DNA of 14,529 nt from positions 1-14,529 of the forward strand of contig JAFGQQ010000312.1 in NCBI GenBank assembly GCA_016935595.1. Reading direction: 5' to 3'. This DNA comes from Bacteroidales bacterium. Its GTDB lineage: Bacteria > Bacteroidota > Bacteroidia > Bacteroidales > UBA10428. Positions 6,909 through 14,529 of the stretch are shown piece by piece (within the stretch, counting starts at the first letter, position 1; the number at the start of each line of letters is the position of its first letter). The notes beneath the pieces are model-generated. The model worked only from the letters and a program-made list of their open reading frames with translations. It ran no database searches and had not been told where the DNA came from. Made by a program: the position numbers and the translations under genes.

Positions 6909-9269
6909 CTAATATACTTCATCCCAATATTCACTTGCATCCGGAATTTCTATCTCATTTTCTTCTTCATATTTTTTACAATCTAATTCAATTGAGAAAT
7001 TTTTGGGTTTTTCAAAATCTTTTAAAGTAAAATTTAAATATTTATCATTATAAATATTTTTCATATATTCAGCCCAGATTGGCATTGCCATTCGTGCTCC
7101 CTGACCCATACTAATTGTATTAAAATGAACACTCCTGTCTTCTGCTCCAACCCATATACCTGTTACCAGTTCAGGTGTAACTCCTAAATACCATCCGTCA
7201 GAATGATTTTGTGTAGTGCCTGTTTTCCCAGCTATCTCATTTCTAAATTCATATTGAGATCTTAATCTTATTGCAGTCCCACTATTCACCACACCCTCTA
7301 ATAAATTTATCATAAGAAATGCTGTTTCTTCACTTATGGCTTCTATTTTCCTTGGATTGAAAGTGGCTAATACATTTCCATTTTTATCTTCAATTCTTGT
7401 AACAAATACGGGACTAATATATATCCCTTTATTAACAAATGTATTGAATGCTGCAGTCATTTCATAAAGTGTGATTTCTGAAGTGCCTAAAAATAAAGAA
7501 TATACAGGATCAATATGACTTTTAACTCCCATTTTTTTAATTATATCAATAACTGCATAAGGATTAAACTGATCCATTACCCATGCTGAAATATAATTAG
7601 CCGAATTTGCTAATCCCCATTTTAATGTTACCTTCTTTCCTATCATATCAGTCCTGCCGCTATTCTTCGGTGTCCAGGTAGTATCATTAACAATAAATGT
7701 TATAGGGACATTAGCAACCTTATAGCAAGGAGTAAATCCTTCCTGCATAGCTAATGTATATAAAAATGGTTTAATGGTTGAACCAACTTGACGTTTGCCA
7801 AGTGTAACCATATCGTATTTAAAATATTCGAAATTTGGACCACCAACATATGCCCTAACTTGCCCTGAATAAGGCTCCATCGACATTAAGCTTGCTCTAA
7901 AATAATACTTATAATATTGAATTGAATCAAAAGGACTCATTATTGTGTCTTTTTCCCCATCCCATGAAAAAACTCTCATTTCAACAGGAGTATTAAATAC
8001 ATTAATAATTTCTTCAGAACTTTTACCAGCATTTTTTAAAACCCTGTATCTTTCGCTTCTCCTCATAGCCTGCAGCATAATCTGTTCAACTTGTTCTTCA
8101 GTTAAGTCATCTGAGAATGGTGCATTTTCATCATACACTTGTTCTTTAAAAAAAGCCGGTTGTAGAAATTCAGCCAAATGATTTCTTACAGCGTTTTCAG
8201 CATATTTTTGCATTTTTGAATTAACAGTAGTGTATATTTTTAAACCATCTTTATATATATTGTAAGGAGTCCCATCAGGTTTTGAATTCTTATTGCACCA
8301 TCCGTATAAAGGATCATCTTCCCAATTTATAGAATCCTCTGCATATGATCTGAAGGAATAATAATTTCTCCTTTTAGGCTTACTTGCATTTAATGTAACT
8401 CTTAAATATTCACGAAAATATGTTGCCAATCCTACTTGGTGATCCTGCACTTTATAATCAAGCATTATTGGTATATTACTAATTGAATCATAAACATCTT
8501 TATTAATATAATTATATTTATACAATTGAGCTAAAACAATATTCCTTCTGTTCAAAGACCTCTCAGTATTTCTGACCGGGCTATACCAAGTAGGAGCTTT
8601 TAGTACACCTATTAATAATGCTGCTTCCTCTAATTTTAATGAATCGGGTGAATTATTAAAAAAAGTTTTAGCAGCAGACTTAATCCCATACGATTGGCTT
8701 CCAAAAGGAACTGTATTTAAATACATTACCAAAATTTCTTCTTTCGTATAATTTCTCTCCAATTTAATTGCTGTTACCCATTCTTTAAACTTTGTTACGC
8801 CTAAGTTGAAACTCTTTTTAATATTATTATTATAACTTGTTGTATCTCTTGGAAATAAATTCTTTGCTAATTGTTGGGTTATAGTACTGCCTCCTCCACT
8901 TCCCCTGTTTCCAAGTATTATAGTACGAATTAATACCCTGGCAAGTCCTTTCAAATCTATTCCCGAATGCCTAGTAAATCTGATATCCTCGGTAGCAATT
9001 AAAGAATTTACAATATTTGGTGATAATTCGCTAAAGTCGACAAATGACCGGTTCTCATAAAAATAAGTCCCAAGTAATATATTATCCTCTGAATAAACTT
9101 CTGATGCAATATTATTCTCAGGATTTTCCAAATCTTCAAATTTTGGCATTTCACCAAAATATCCCCCTGCTACTAAACAAAAAGTTAACATGATTAAAAA
9201 AATAACCAGGAAATATATGCCCCACAACAACTTTAAATATTTTAAAAATGCGTTACTCTGGTTATTCAT
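6909..9269 (-). CDS. mrcA: Class A penicillin-binding protein (PBP1A-like), bifunctional
   Basis: This inner-membrane enzyme polymerises lipid II into glycan strands and cross-links the stem peptides. A short cytoplasmic tail is followed by a membrane helix at about 13-37. The GT51 glycosyltransferase domain spans about 55-230, with ATEDIRFTRHSGID (catalytic Glu94), GGGSTITQQLAKNLF (125-139) and KLERNYTKEEIL. After a linker of about 200 residues comes the transpeptidase domain: SxxK at Ser497-Lys500 (GSTIKP), SxN at 556-558 (SAN) and KTGTT at 682-686. All catalytic residues are present. The chosen ATG at 9269 gives a normal N-terminus and 786 residues; the frame stays open to a TTG at 9338, but that would add a second hydrophobic segment unlike the family. 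It is divergent from topA and convergent with the SiaB-like gene. The acidic tail is typical of non-catalytic ends. Confidence 0.94.
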   Translation of the reverse strand: MNNQSNAFLKYLKLLWGIYFLVIFLIMLTFCLVAGGYFGEMPKFEDLENPENNIASEVYSEDNILLGTYFYENRSFVDFSELSPNIVNSLIATEDIRFTRHSGIDLKGLARVLIRTIILGNRGSGGGSTITQQLAKNLFPRDTTSYNNNIKKSFNLGVTKFKEWVTAIKLERNYTKEEILVMYLNTVPFGSQSYGIKSAAKTFFNNSPDSLKLEEAALLIGVLKAPTWYSPVRNTERSLNRRNIVLAQLYKYNYINKDVYDSISNIPIMLDYKVQDHQVGLATYFREYLRVTLNASKPKRRNYYSFRSYAEDSINWEDDPLYGWCNKNSKPDGTPYNIYKDGLKIYTTVNSKMQKYAENAVRNHLAEFLQPAFFKEQVYDENAPFSDDLTEEQVEQIMLQAMRRSERYRVLKNAGKSSEEIINVFNTPVEMRVFSWDGEKDTIMSPFDSIQYYKYYFRASLMSMEPYSGQVRAYVGGPNFEYFKYDMVTLGKRQVGSTIKPFLYTLAMQEGFTPCYKVANVPITFIVNDTTWTPKNSGRTDMIGKKVTLKWGLANSANYISAWVMDQFNPYAVIDIIKKMGVKSHIDPVYSLFLGTSEITLYEMTAAFNTFVNKGIYISPVFVTRIEDKNGNVLATFNPRKIEAISEETAFLMINLLEGVVNSGTAIRLRSQYEFRNEIAGKTGTTQNHSDGWYLGVTPELVTGIWVGAEDRSVHFNTISMGQGARMAMPIWAEYMKNIYNDKYLNFTLKDFEKPKNFSIELDCKKYEEENEIEIPDASEYWDEVY

Positions 9270-9320
9270 GATAATTGAAAGGTTTATGCTGGTAAAAATA
9301 ATAAATATTATTAAATATAT

Positions 9321-9352
9321 TTTGAACTTACTTTTCAATTTATTTTACTTTG
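9321..9352 (+). promoter_or_regulatory. Candidate topA promoter
   Basis: TTTG (9321-9324), a 20-bp spacer, then TTACTTTG (9345-9352), which matches the Bacteroidota -7 element TAnnTTTG except for one base. Transcription would begin near 9358, about 20 nt before the topA ATG. This is the best promoter match in the window. Confidence 0.5.
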
Positions 9353-9378
9353 TGTTTTAATTTAAATGAAAAATTGAG

Positions 9379-11697
9379 ATGGAAGAAAACTTAGTTATTG
9401 TTGAGTCTCCTGCGAAAGCTAAGACAATTGAGAAATTCTTAGGTAAAAATTTTAAAGTATTATCCAGTTATGGTCATATTAGGGATTTATCTAAAAAAGA
9501 ATTTGGAATTGATATTAAAAATAATTATAAGCCAAGCTATTTAGTTCCTGACGATAAGAAAAAAATTGTTACTGAGTTAAAAAAAGAAACTAAAAAATAC
9601 AATAATTTTTGGTTAGCAACAGATGAAGATCGGGAAGGAGAAGCAATTGCCTGGCATCTTATGGAGACTTTAAATCTTGAACCGGAAAAGGTAAAAAGAA
9701 TTGTATTTCATGAAATTACAAAGAATGCAATTCAAAATGCCATAAAAAAACCAAGAAATATAAATGCCTCCTTAGTCGACGCACAGCAAGCCAGAAGAAT
9801 CCTTGACAGAATTGTAGGATACGAACTTTCTCCTATACTCTGGAAAAAAGTTAAACCAGCTTTATCTGCAGGAAGAGTTCAATCTGTAGCAGTAAGACTT
9901 TTAGTTGAGAGAGAACGAGAAATTTTAGCTTTTAAAAGTACTTCAAACTTTAAAATTACCGGTTCATTTATATGTAATAATAAGAAAAACAATAAATTTG
10001 AACTAAGAGCGGAATTAAATAAACGATTTGAAATAAAAAAACAATCAACAGATTTTTTAAATAATTGTATAAATGCTAAATTCCAAATTTCTAATATATT
10101 TAAAAAACCTTCAATAAAAACACCCTCTGCACCATTTACCACTTCTACTTTACAACAGGAAGCAAGCAGAAAACTCGGTTTTTCAGTAGCTCAAACTATG
10201 ACTATCGCTCAAAGATTATACGAAGCCGGAAAAATTACCTATATGCGAACCGACTCTGTTAACTTGTCACAAGAAGCCATAAATTCATCCAAAAATCTTA
10301 TTATTAAAGAATTTGGCGAGAGATATTTAAAATCAAGACAATATAAAACAAAATCGAAAGGTGCACAAGAAGCTCATGAAGCAATCCGGCCCACATATCT
10401 CGATATAAAAGAAATATCAGGTAATAATCAGGAGATAAAATTATATGAATTAATTTGGAAACGAACAATTGCATCCCAGATGAGTGATGCTGAGCTTGAA
10501 AAAACAAGTATTGAAGTTTCAATATCAAATCAAAAAGAAACATTTATAGCTACTGGTGAAATCATTAAATTTGATGGTTTTCTTAAAGTGTATATCGAAT
10601 CGACTGATGATGATGAAGCTGAAATAACAAAAGGATTGTTACCACCTCTAAATAAAGGACAACTACTTGATATAAATTTTATTGAAGCTGTTCAGAAATA
10701 TTCACATTTTCCTCCGCGTTATACAGAAGCCAGCCTGGTTAAAAAACTTGAAGAACTTGGAATAGGAAGGCCTTCTACCTATGCGCCAACTATATCAACA
10801 ATACAAAACAGGGGATATGTAATTAAAGAAGACAGGCCTGGTATAGAAAGAGAATATATTTATCTTATTTTAGAAAATAATAAAATAAAAGAAGAGAAAA
10901 GAACAGAAATTACCGGGGCTGAAAAAGCTAAATTATTCCCAAATAATATTGGGATTATTGTAAATGATTTTTTGATGGAAAACTTCAATAATATCATGAA
11001 TTATAATTTTACTGCTACTGTTGAAAAAGAATTTGATGATATTGCAGAGGGAAAAATCGTTTGGACACAAATGATTGATAAATTTTATAAAAGCTTCCAT
11101 CCTAAAGTTGAAAAGACAATAGAAACATCTCAGAAAAAAACGGGGGAAAAAATTCTGGGCAAAGATCCTGAAACGGGCAAAACAGTGTCAGTTAAAATTG
11201 GAAGGTACGGTCCTGTGGCACAAATTGGAGAAAGTACTGACGAAGATAAACCTAAATTTGCTCCTTTACAAAAAGGCCAACTTATAGAAAATATTACTCT
11301 GGAAGAAGCATTAAAATTATTTAACCTGCCACGTTCACTTGGAAAATATGAAGGAAAAGAGGTAATTGTAGGAGTAGGTAAATTTGGACCATATATCAGG
11401 CATGACAATAAATTTTACTCCTTGAAAAAAAATATTGATGATCCCTTTACTATAAGCCTAGAAAGAGGAATTGAACTGATTGAAGAAAAGAGGGAAAAAG
11501 AAAAAAATAAAATCATTAAAAAATTTGAAAATGAACCGGAATTATTTGTTCTAAATGGTCATTGGGGGCCATATATATCCTATAAAAAAAATAATTACAA
11601 AATTTCAAAAAATTATCAACCCTCAAAACTAACAATTGAAAATTGCATGGAAATTATAAATAACTATCAGAAAAAACCGGTAAAAAAAAATAAATAA
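9379..11697 (+). CDS. topA: DNA topoisomerase I TopA
   Basis: This type IA topoisomerase relaxes negatively supercoiled DNA through a 5'-phosphotyrosine link. The TOPRIM domain is at 1-115, with Glu9 (VIVESPAKA) and the DxDxE metal site at Asp82, Asp84 and Glu86 (TDEDREGEAIAWH). The gate and core domains follow, with SAGRVQSVAVRLLVERE (163-179) and the catalytic Tyr288 in GKITYMRTDS. From about residue 590 there are three C-terminal glycine-rich repeats, each with a G-x-(F/Y/W)-G-P-(Y/V) core: GRYGPVAQIG, GKFGPYIRH and GHWGPYISY. They replace the Cys4 zinc ribbons of E. coli TopA, and no CxxC pairs are seen. The 772-residue length is normal. The next gene starts 7 bp downstream, so the two are co-transcribed. 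The coding region is strikingly AT-rich towards its 3' end. Confidence 0.96.
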   Translation: MEENLVIVESPAKAKTIEKFLGKNFKVLSSYGHIRDLSKKEFGIDIKNNYKPSYLVPDDKKKIVTELKKETKKYNNFWLATDEDREGEAIAWHLMETLNLEPEKVKRIVFHEITKNAIQNAIKKPRNINASLVDAQQARRILDRIVGYELSPILWKKVKPALSAGRVQSVAVRLLVEREREILAFKSTSNFKITGSFICNNKKNNKFELRAELNKRFEIKKQSTDFLNNCINAKFQISNIFKKPSIKTPSAPFTTSTLQQEASRKLGFSVAQTMTIAQRLYEAGKITYMRTDSVNLSQEAINSSKNLIIKEFGERYLKSRQYKTKSKGAQEAHEAIRPTYLDIKEISGNNQEIKLYELIWKRTIASQMSDAELEKTSIEVSISNQKETFIATGEIIKFDGFLKVYIESTDDDEAEITKGLLPPLNKGQLLDINFIEAVQKYSHFPPRYTEASLVKKLEELGIGRPSTYAPTISTIQNRGYVIKEDRPGIEREYIYLILENNKIKEEKRTEITGAEKAKLFPNNIGIIVNDFLMENFNNIMNYNFTATVEKEFDDIAEGKIVWTQMIDKFYKSFHPKVEKTIETSQKKTGEKILGKDPETGKTVSVKIGRYGPVAQIGESTDEDKPKFAPLQKGQLIENITLEEALKLFNLPRSLGKYEGKEVIVGVGKFGPYIRHDNKFYSLKKNIDDPFTISLERGIELIEEKREKEKNKIIKKFENEPELFVLNGHWGPYISYKKNNYKISKNYQPSKLTIENCMEIINNYQKKPVKKNK

Positions 11698-11704
11698 ACT
11701 TAAA

Positions 11705-12865
11705 ATGAATTTAAATGACTTTTTTGATCCGGTTTGTCTGGATAAACCGCTAAATTATAATGTTGGTAAAGATTTATTTCGAAAAAATATATTTATTAAT
11801 ACTGAGAATTCACCAATAAAATCTAAAGATTTTAACCTGGCAATAATTGGAGTAAAGGAAGAAAGAAAATCAATAAACAAGGGTTGCCATTTAGCCCCAG
11901 AAAAAGTTAGGGAAAAACTATACCAATTAAGTGAAATTAATAAACCTGTTAAAATTGCAGATTTTGGGAATTTAAAAACTGGCCATAATATAAATGACGC
12001 TTATTTTGCCTTACGCGACGTTATTTCAGAATTACTTAGTAAAAATATTATACCAATAATTATTGGGGGAAGCCAAGACTTAACTTATGGAATATATTTA
12101 GCCTATAAAGATCAAAAAATACCTGTAAATCTTATCACAGTCGATCCGCGTATTGATATTGGAGGTTCTAAAGCTAACTTCGATTCATATACCTATTTAA
12201 TTAAAATTATCTTTGAAAAAAAGAAAAATCTTGAAAATTATATAAATATAGGTCACCAATCCTATTATATAAATACAAAAGATATTTCATTGCTTGAAAA
12301 ACTAAATTTCGAATCTGTACGATTAGGTGAAATACGCAACAATTTAATTGAAATTGAACCAATTATAAGAGACAGTAATTTATTTAGCATTGATATTTCT
12401 TCAATCAAACAATCTGATGCACCCGCACACGCGTTTCCTTCTCCAAATGGATTCTATAGTGAAGAAATCTGTCAAATTGCCAGGTATGCCGGAATAAGTG
12501 AAAAAATGTGTTCTTTAGGAATATTTGAAATTAATCCTAAATTCGACAATAATGACCAAACTTCTCACTTGGCTGCCCAAATAATTTGGTTTTTTATAGA
12601 TGGATATGCAAATAGACTGCATGAAAGACCTGAAGAAAATATACAAAACTTTACGAAATTTATTATCAAAATTGAAGGACTTGAAGAAAATATTAAATTC
12701 ATTAAAAGTCTAAAAAGCAAACGATGGTGGATGGAAATCCCAATTTCTGAAGGAAAAAACATACATAATAAATTAATTTCATGTACTGATAAGGACTATC
12801 AGAAAGCTTGCAATAATGAAATTCCTGATAGGATTTTTAAAGTATTAAAAAAAAATAATCAATAA
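11705..12865 (+). CDS. Arginase-fold protein with degenerate metal site (labelled formimidoylglutamase)
   Basis: The 386-residue protein has the arginase/ureohydrolase fold but not an intact bimetal site. The usual GGxH motif is GGSQD (121-125, Gln124 in place of His). DAHxD is DPRID (147-151, Arg149 in place of His), and SxDxDxxDP is SIDISSIKQSDAP (228-240, Ser232 in place of Asp). Asp147, Asp151, Asp230 and Glu275 (FEINP) remain, so three of six ligands are replaced by residues that bind Mn poorly. It is probably not an active hydrolase. Residues from about 306 form a C-terminal extension with an RWWMEIP block (340-346) and a Cys-containing end. There is no signal peptide, so it is probably cytoplasmic. 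It lies 7 bp after topA and upstream of porP and gldK. From memory, similar proteins labelled formimidoylglutamase lie by gldK in Flavobacteria. Its role is unknown. Confidence 0.8.
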   Translation: MNLNDFFDPVCLDKPLNYNVGKDLFRKNIFINTENSPIKSKDFNLAIIGVKEERKSINKGCHLAPEKVREKLYQLSEINKPVKIADFGNLKTGHNINDAYFALRDVISELLSKNIIPIIIGGSQDLTYGIYLAYKDQKIPVNLITVDPRIDIGGSKANFDSYTYLIKIIFEKKKNLENYINIGHQSYYINTKDISLLEKLNFESVRLGEIRNNLIEIEPIIRDSNLFSIDISSIKQSDAPAHAFPSPNGFYSEEICQIARYAGISEKMCSLGIFEINPKFDNNDQTSHLAAQIIWFFIDGYANRLHERPEENIQNFTKFIIKIEGLEENIKFIKSLKSKRWWMEIPISEGKNIHNKLISCTDKDYQKACNNEIPDRIFKVLKKNNQ

Positions 12866-12880
12866 TATTGAAGTTTTTAC

Positions 12881-12903
12881 GTTATTTAAGTAACATTATT
12901 TTT
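12881..12903 (+). terminator. Weak candidate terminator after the topA operon
   Basis: GTTAT and GTAAC form a five-pair stem (one T-G wobble) around TTAA, followed by ATTATTTTT. The stem is short and AT-rich, so an efficient terminator is uncertain, but the position 15 bp after the stop codon fits. Confidence 0.3.
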
Positions 12904-12944
12904 AATATTAAAGTATAATTCATAAATTTATAACAAAGGTTTAC

Positions 12945-12964
12945 ATTAACATGAAAATGTTAAT
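12945..12964. repeat. Perfect 8-bp inverted repeat with GAAA spacer upstream of porP
   Basis: ATTAACAT (12945-12952) and ATGTTAAT (12957-12964) flank GAAA. The dyad ends 4 bp before the first TTTG of the porP promoter candidate, where an operator would be expected. As RNA it would fold into an eight-pair stem with a GAAA tetraloop, but no U-tract follows, so it is a poor terminator on the plus strand. Confidence 0.5.
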
Positions 12965-12968
12965 AAAA

Positions 12969-13001
12969 TTTGTTTGAATACAATATTTTTATTTATTTTA
13001 C
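12969..13001 (+). promoter_or_regulatory. Candidate promoter for porP-gldK
   Basis: Two adjacent TTTG words (12969-12976) precede TATTTTAC (12994-13001), a partial match to TAnnTTTG, with 21 bp between the first TTTG and the -7-like site. Initiation would be near 13008, about 35 nt before the porP ATG. The -7 match is imperfect. Confidence 0.3.
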
Positions 13002-13042
13002 CCTACTGTAATTAAGAATTAATAAGGATTAACCGGATTCTA

Positions 13043-13987
13043 ATGAAATATTGTATTTTAAATATAGCAATATTATTATCTATATCTTGTCTGACTTATA
13101 GCCAGCCTGATCCTGCTTTTAGCCATACCAAAGATAACCTTATGGCTGTAAATCCAGCCTACGCGGGGAATAGCGAAAAAGTATGTGCTACATTAATTAA
13201 CAGAAAAGACTGGTTCGGATTTGGCGATACTCCTTTAGTACTTGCTGCAAATATTAACTCACCATTTAAATTGTTTAATCGGTCTCACGGCGTTGGCCTT
13301 TCCTTTATAAATGACAGGGGTTTAGGATTCTCAAATATATTAATTACTCACCTCTCGTATGCATACAAAGCTGACGTAGGTCCAGGAAAATTAGCAATTG
13401 GAATAAACGGCGGAATTTATAATAATGTATTAAAAAGTCCTAACTGGAATCCTCCTCAAAGTCAGGATGATCCCATATTAACTCAAATTAAAGAATCAAA
13501 TTATAATCAAATATCATTTGATTTAGGATTGGGTTTATTTTATAAATCTGAAAATCTTTATGCTGGAATTTCTGGTTTGCATTTAAATAAACCTAAATTA
13601 TTCAAAACAGATGATCCAATTCAAAATCAATTACATTTTTATATAACTGCTGGTTACGATATTCAGTTAACGAATCCCCTGTTTGTTTTAAAACCTTCAA
13701 TATTTATTAACACTGGTGGAACAATGTCGAAATTAGATATTAATGCATTAATAGAATACAATAAAAAAATCTGGGGAGGCGTTACATACAAAACAGGAGC
13801 AGCAATAGTGGGTCTTTTTGGTTTAGAATTATTTAATGGTGTTCGAATTGGTATGGCCTATGATTTAGGAACCAATGCATTAGGAGCTAAATATGGAACA
13901 GGTTCATATGAGATATTGATTAATTATTGCTTTAATTTAAAAGTCGAAAAAAAACCTCAGCATTATAAAAGTGTAAGATTTTTATAA
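13043..13987 (+). CDS. porP: PorP/SprF-family T9SS outer-membrane protein
   Basis: PorP/SprF proteins are outer-membrane beta-barrels of the type IX secretion system, needed to export or anchor T9SS cargo and cell-surface adhesins at the outer membrane. The 314-residue product starts with a signal peptide (1-20, CLTYS before Gln21). It has the family's early NPAYAGN (37-43) and a tryptophan motif NRKDWFGF (53-60). Alternating hydrophobic strands run through to the C-terminus, for example GVGLSFINDRGLGFSN and KLAIGINGGIYNN, and it ends in YKSVRFL. It is 57 bp upstream of gldK, the arrangement known from the Porphyromonas gingivalis porP-porK-porL-porM-porN cluster. Bacteroidota carry many PorP/SprF paralogues that serve particular adhesins; the position next to gldK favours the core copy. 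Confidence 0.88.
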   Translation: MKYCILNIAILLSISCLTYSQPDPAFSHTKDNLMAVNPAYAGNSEKVCATLINRKDWFGFGDTPLVLAANINSPFKLFNRSHGVGLSFINDRGLGFSNILITHLSYAYKADVGPGKLAIGINGGIYNNVLKSPNWNPPQSQDDPILTQIKESNYNQISFDLGLGLFYKSENLYAGISGLHLNKPKLFKTDDPIQNQLHFYITAGYDIQLTNPLFVLKPSIFINTGGTMSKLDINALIEYNKKIWGGVTYKTGAAIVGLFGLELFNGVRIGMAYDLGTNALGAKYGTGSYEILINYCFNLKVEKKPQHYKSVRFL

Positions 13988-14044
13988 AAAAATATTAATA
14001 TATTGTGAAAATGTATTTATTTGCATATTAAAATATAACTAATT

Positions 14045-14529
14045 ATGAAAAAGCTAATTTTTATTTCAGTTCTTTTTGCTATAATTACTAGTTGTGGACC
14101 TTTAGATAATGGTGAATTAGTAGGGGTTCCGGGCAGAAAGAATTATTTCGAACCTACACCATATGGAATGATATTAGTTCCAATGGGAAGTTTCACTATG
14201 GGGCCAAATGATGAAGATATTAGCTGGGCACTTAACTCAAAATCAAAAACAGTTTCTGTTGAAGCTTTCTGGATGGATGAAACCGAAATCACTAATAATG
14301 AATATAGGCAGTTTATAAATTATGTTCAAGATTCAATAATGCGAAGAAAATTAGGCGATCAGTTAGAAGAATATTTAATTACTGAAGATGAATTTGGCAA
14401 TGAAATTGACCCTCCAGTTATAAATTGGGATATTGATATAGATATGAGAAACGAAGAAGTTATGGAAATCCTTGAAGAGATGTATTATCCTAAAGGTGAA
14501 CGTTTCTACCAAAGAAAAGAAATAGATAC
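14045..14529 (+). CDS. gldK: GldK/PorK T9SS lipoprotein, 5' part only
   Basis: The frame is open from the ATG to the window edge, giving 161 residues of a longer protein. A lipoprotein signal peptide ends in ITSC (Cys17), so the protein is predicted to be lipid-anchored. Next come GELVGVPGR and YFEPTPYGM, then the start of a formylglycine-generating-enzyme/SUMF1-like domain at about 41: LVPMGSFTMGPND, VEAFWMDETEITNNEY and RQFINYVQDS. This order matches GldK/PorK, which with GldN/PorN forms the periplasmic ring of the T9SS attached to the outer membrane. The SUMF1 fold is structural here; no catalytic function is implied. gldL, gldM and gldN would be expected downstream, outside the window. 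Confidence 0.93.
   Translation, partial: MKKLIFISVLFAIITSCGPLDNGELVGVPGRKNYFEPTPYGMILVPMGSFTMGPNDEDISWALNSKSKTVSVEAFWMDETEITNNEYRQFINYVQDSIMRRKLGDQLEEYLITEDEFGNEIDPPVINWDIDIDMRNEEVMEILEEMYYPKGERFYQRKEID

Noticed and set aside
9270..9338. N-terminal extension of the penicillin-binding protein from a TTG at 9338
   Set aside because: It adds a second hydrophobic stretch not expected in the family, and the ATG at 9269 gives a normal short tail plus one membrane helix. The extension also runs into the topA promoter candidate.
14..9400. CRISPR array, tRNA or insertion sequence
   Set aside because: No regularly spaced short direct repeats outside the TPR gene, no cloverleaf-like sequence and no transposase motif were seen by eye.
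12951..12977. Short frame ATG AAA ATG ... TGA upstream of porP
   Set aside because: It codes for only eight residues, overlaps the dyad and the promoter candidate, and has no ribosome site.

Overview
The window looks like a chromosomal segment of a low-GC member of the Bacteroidota. The main evidence is its right end. A PorP/SprF-family outer-membrane protein is followed by the start of a GldK/PorK lipoprotein, and both belong to the type IX secretion system (T9SS) and gliding machinery found only in that phylum. Other support comes from promoter-like sites of the Bacteroidota type (TTTG, about 20 bp, TAnnTTTG), the lack of clear Shine-Dalgarno sequences, signal peptides that end just before Gln, and a topoisomerase I with C-terminal glycine-rich repeats instead of zinc fingers. 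No tRNA, rRNA, CRISPR array, insertion sequence or phage gene was seen.

Layout from left to right. (1) 1-1491, plus strand: the 3' end of one beta-decarboxylating dehydrogenase, then a complete leuB, probably the tail of a leucine biosynthesis operon. (2) 1618-4416, minus strand: a large membrane protein with a periplasmic Ig-like domain and a TPR array, one membrane helix and a cytoplasmic SpoIIE/PP2C phosphatase. (3) 4663-6219, plus: lipA-lipB, the two-gene route for making protein-bound lipoate. (4) 6345-6902, plus: a SiaB-type GHKL kinase. (5) 6909-9269, minus: a class A penicillin-binding protein that ends 6 bp from the kinase gene. (6) 9379-12865, plus: topA and an arginase-fold protein that has lost half of its metal ligands. 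(7) 13043 to the end, plus: porP/sprF and gldK/porK, the latter cut by the window edge.

How the genes fit together. lipA-lipB and the leu genes are metabolic housekeeping. The SpoIIE phosphatase and the SiaB-like kinase are the two opposing enzyme types of a Sia-like partner-switching circuit; they lie on either side of lipAB, and no SiaC-like substrate is visible. The arginase-fold protein sits between topA and the T9SS genes and is unlikely to be a working Mn-dependent ureohydrolase, so its annotation as formimidoylglutamase is doubtful. This is the most interesting protein in the window: a cytoplasmic probable pseudoenzyme next to the secretion genes.

The remaining genes are well-known families. 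The unusual points are the degenerate arginase, the split Sia-like pair, two adjacent paralogous dehydrogenases with different cofactor-loop residues, several short dyads at promoters, and a TTG start for lipA. All motif, domain and promoter calls were made by eye; no database search or folding calculation was run.
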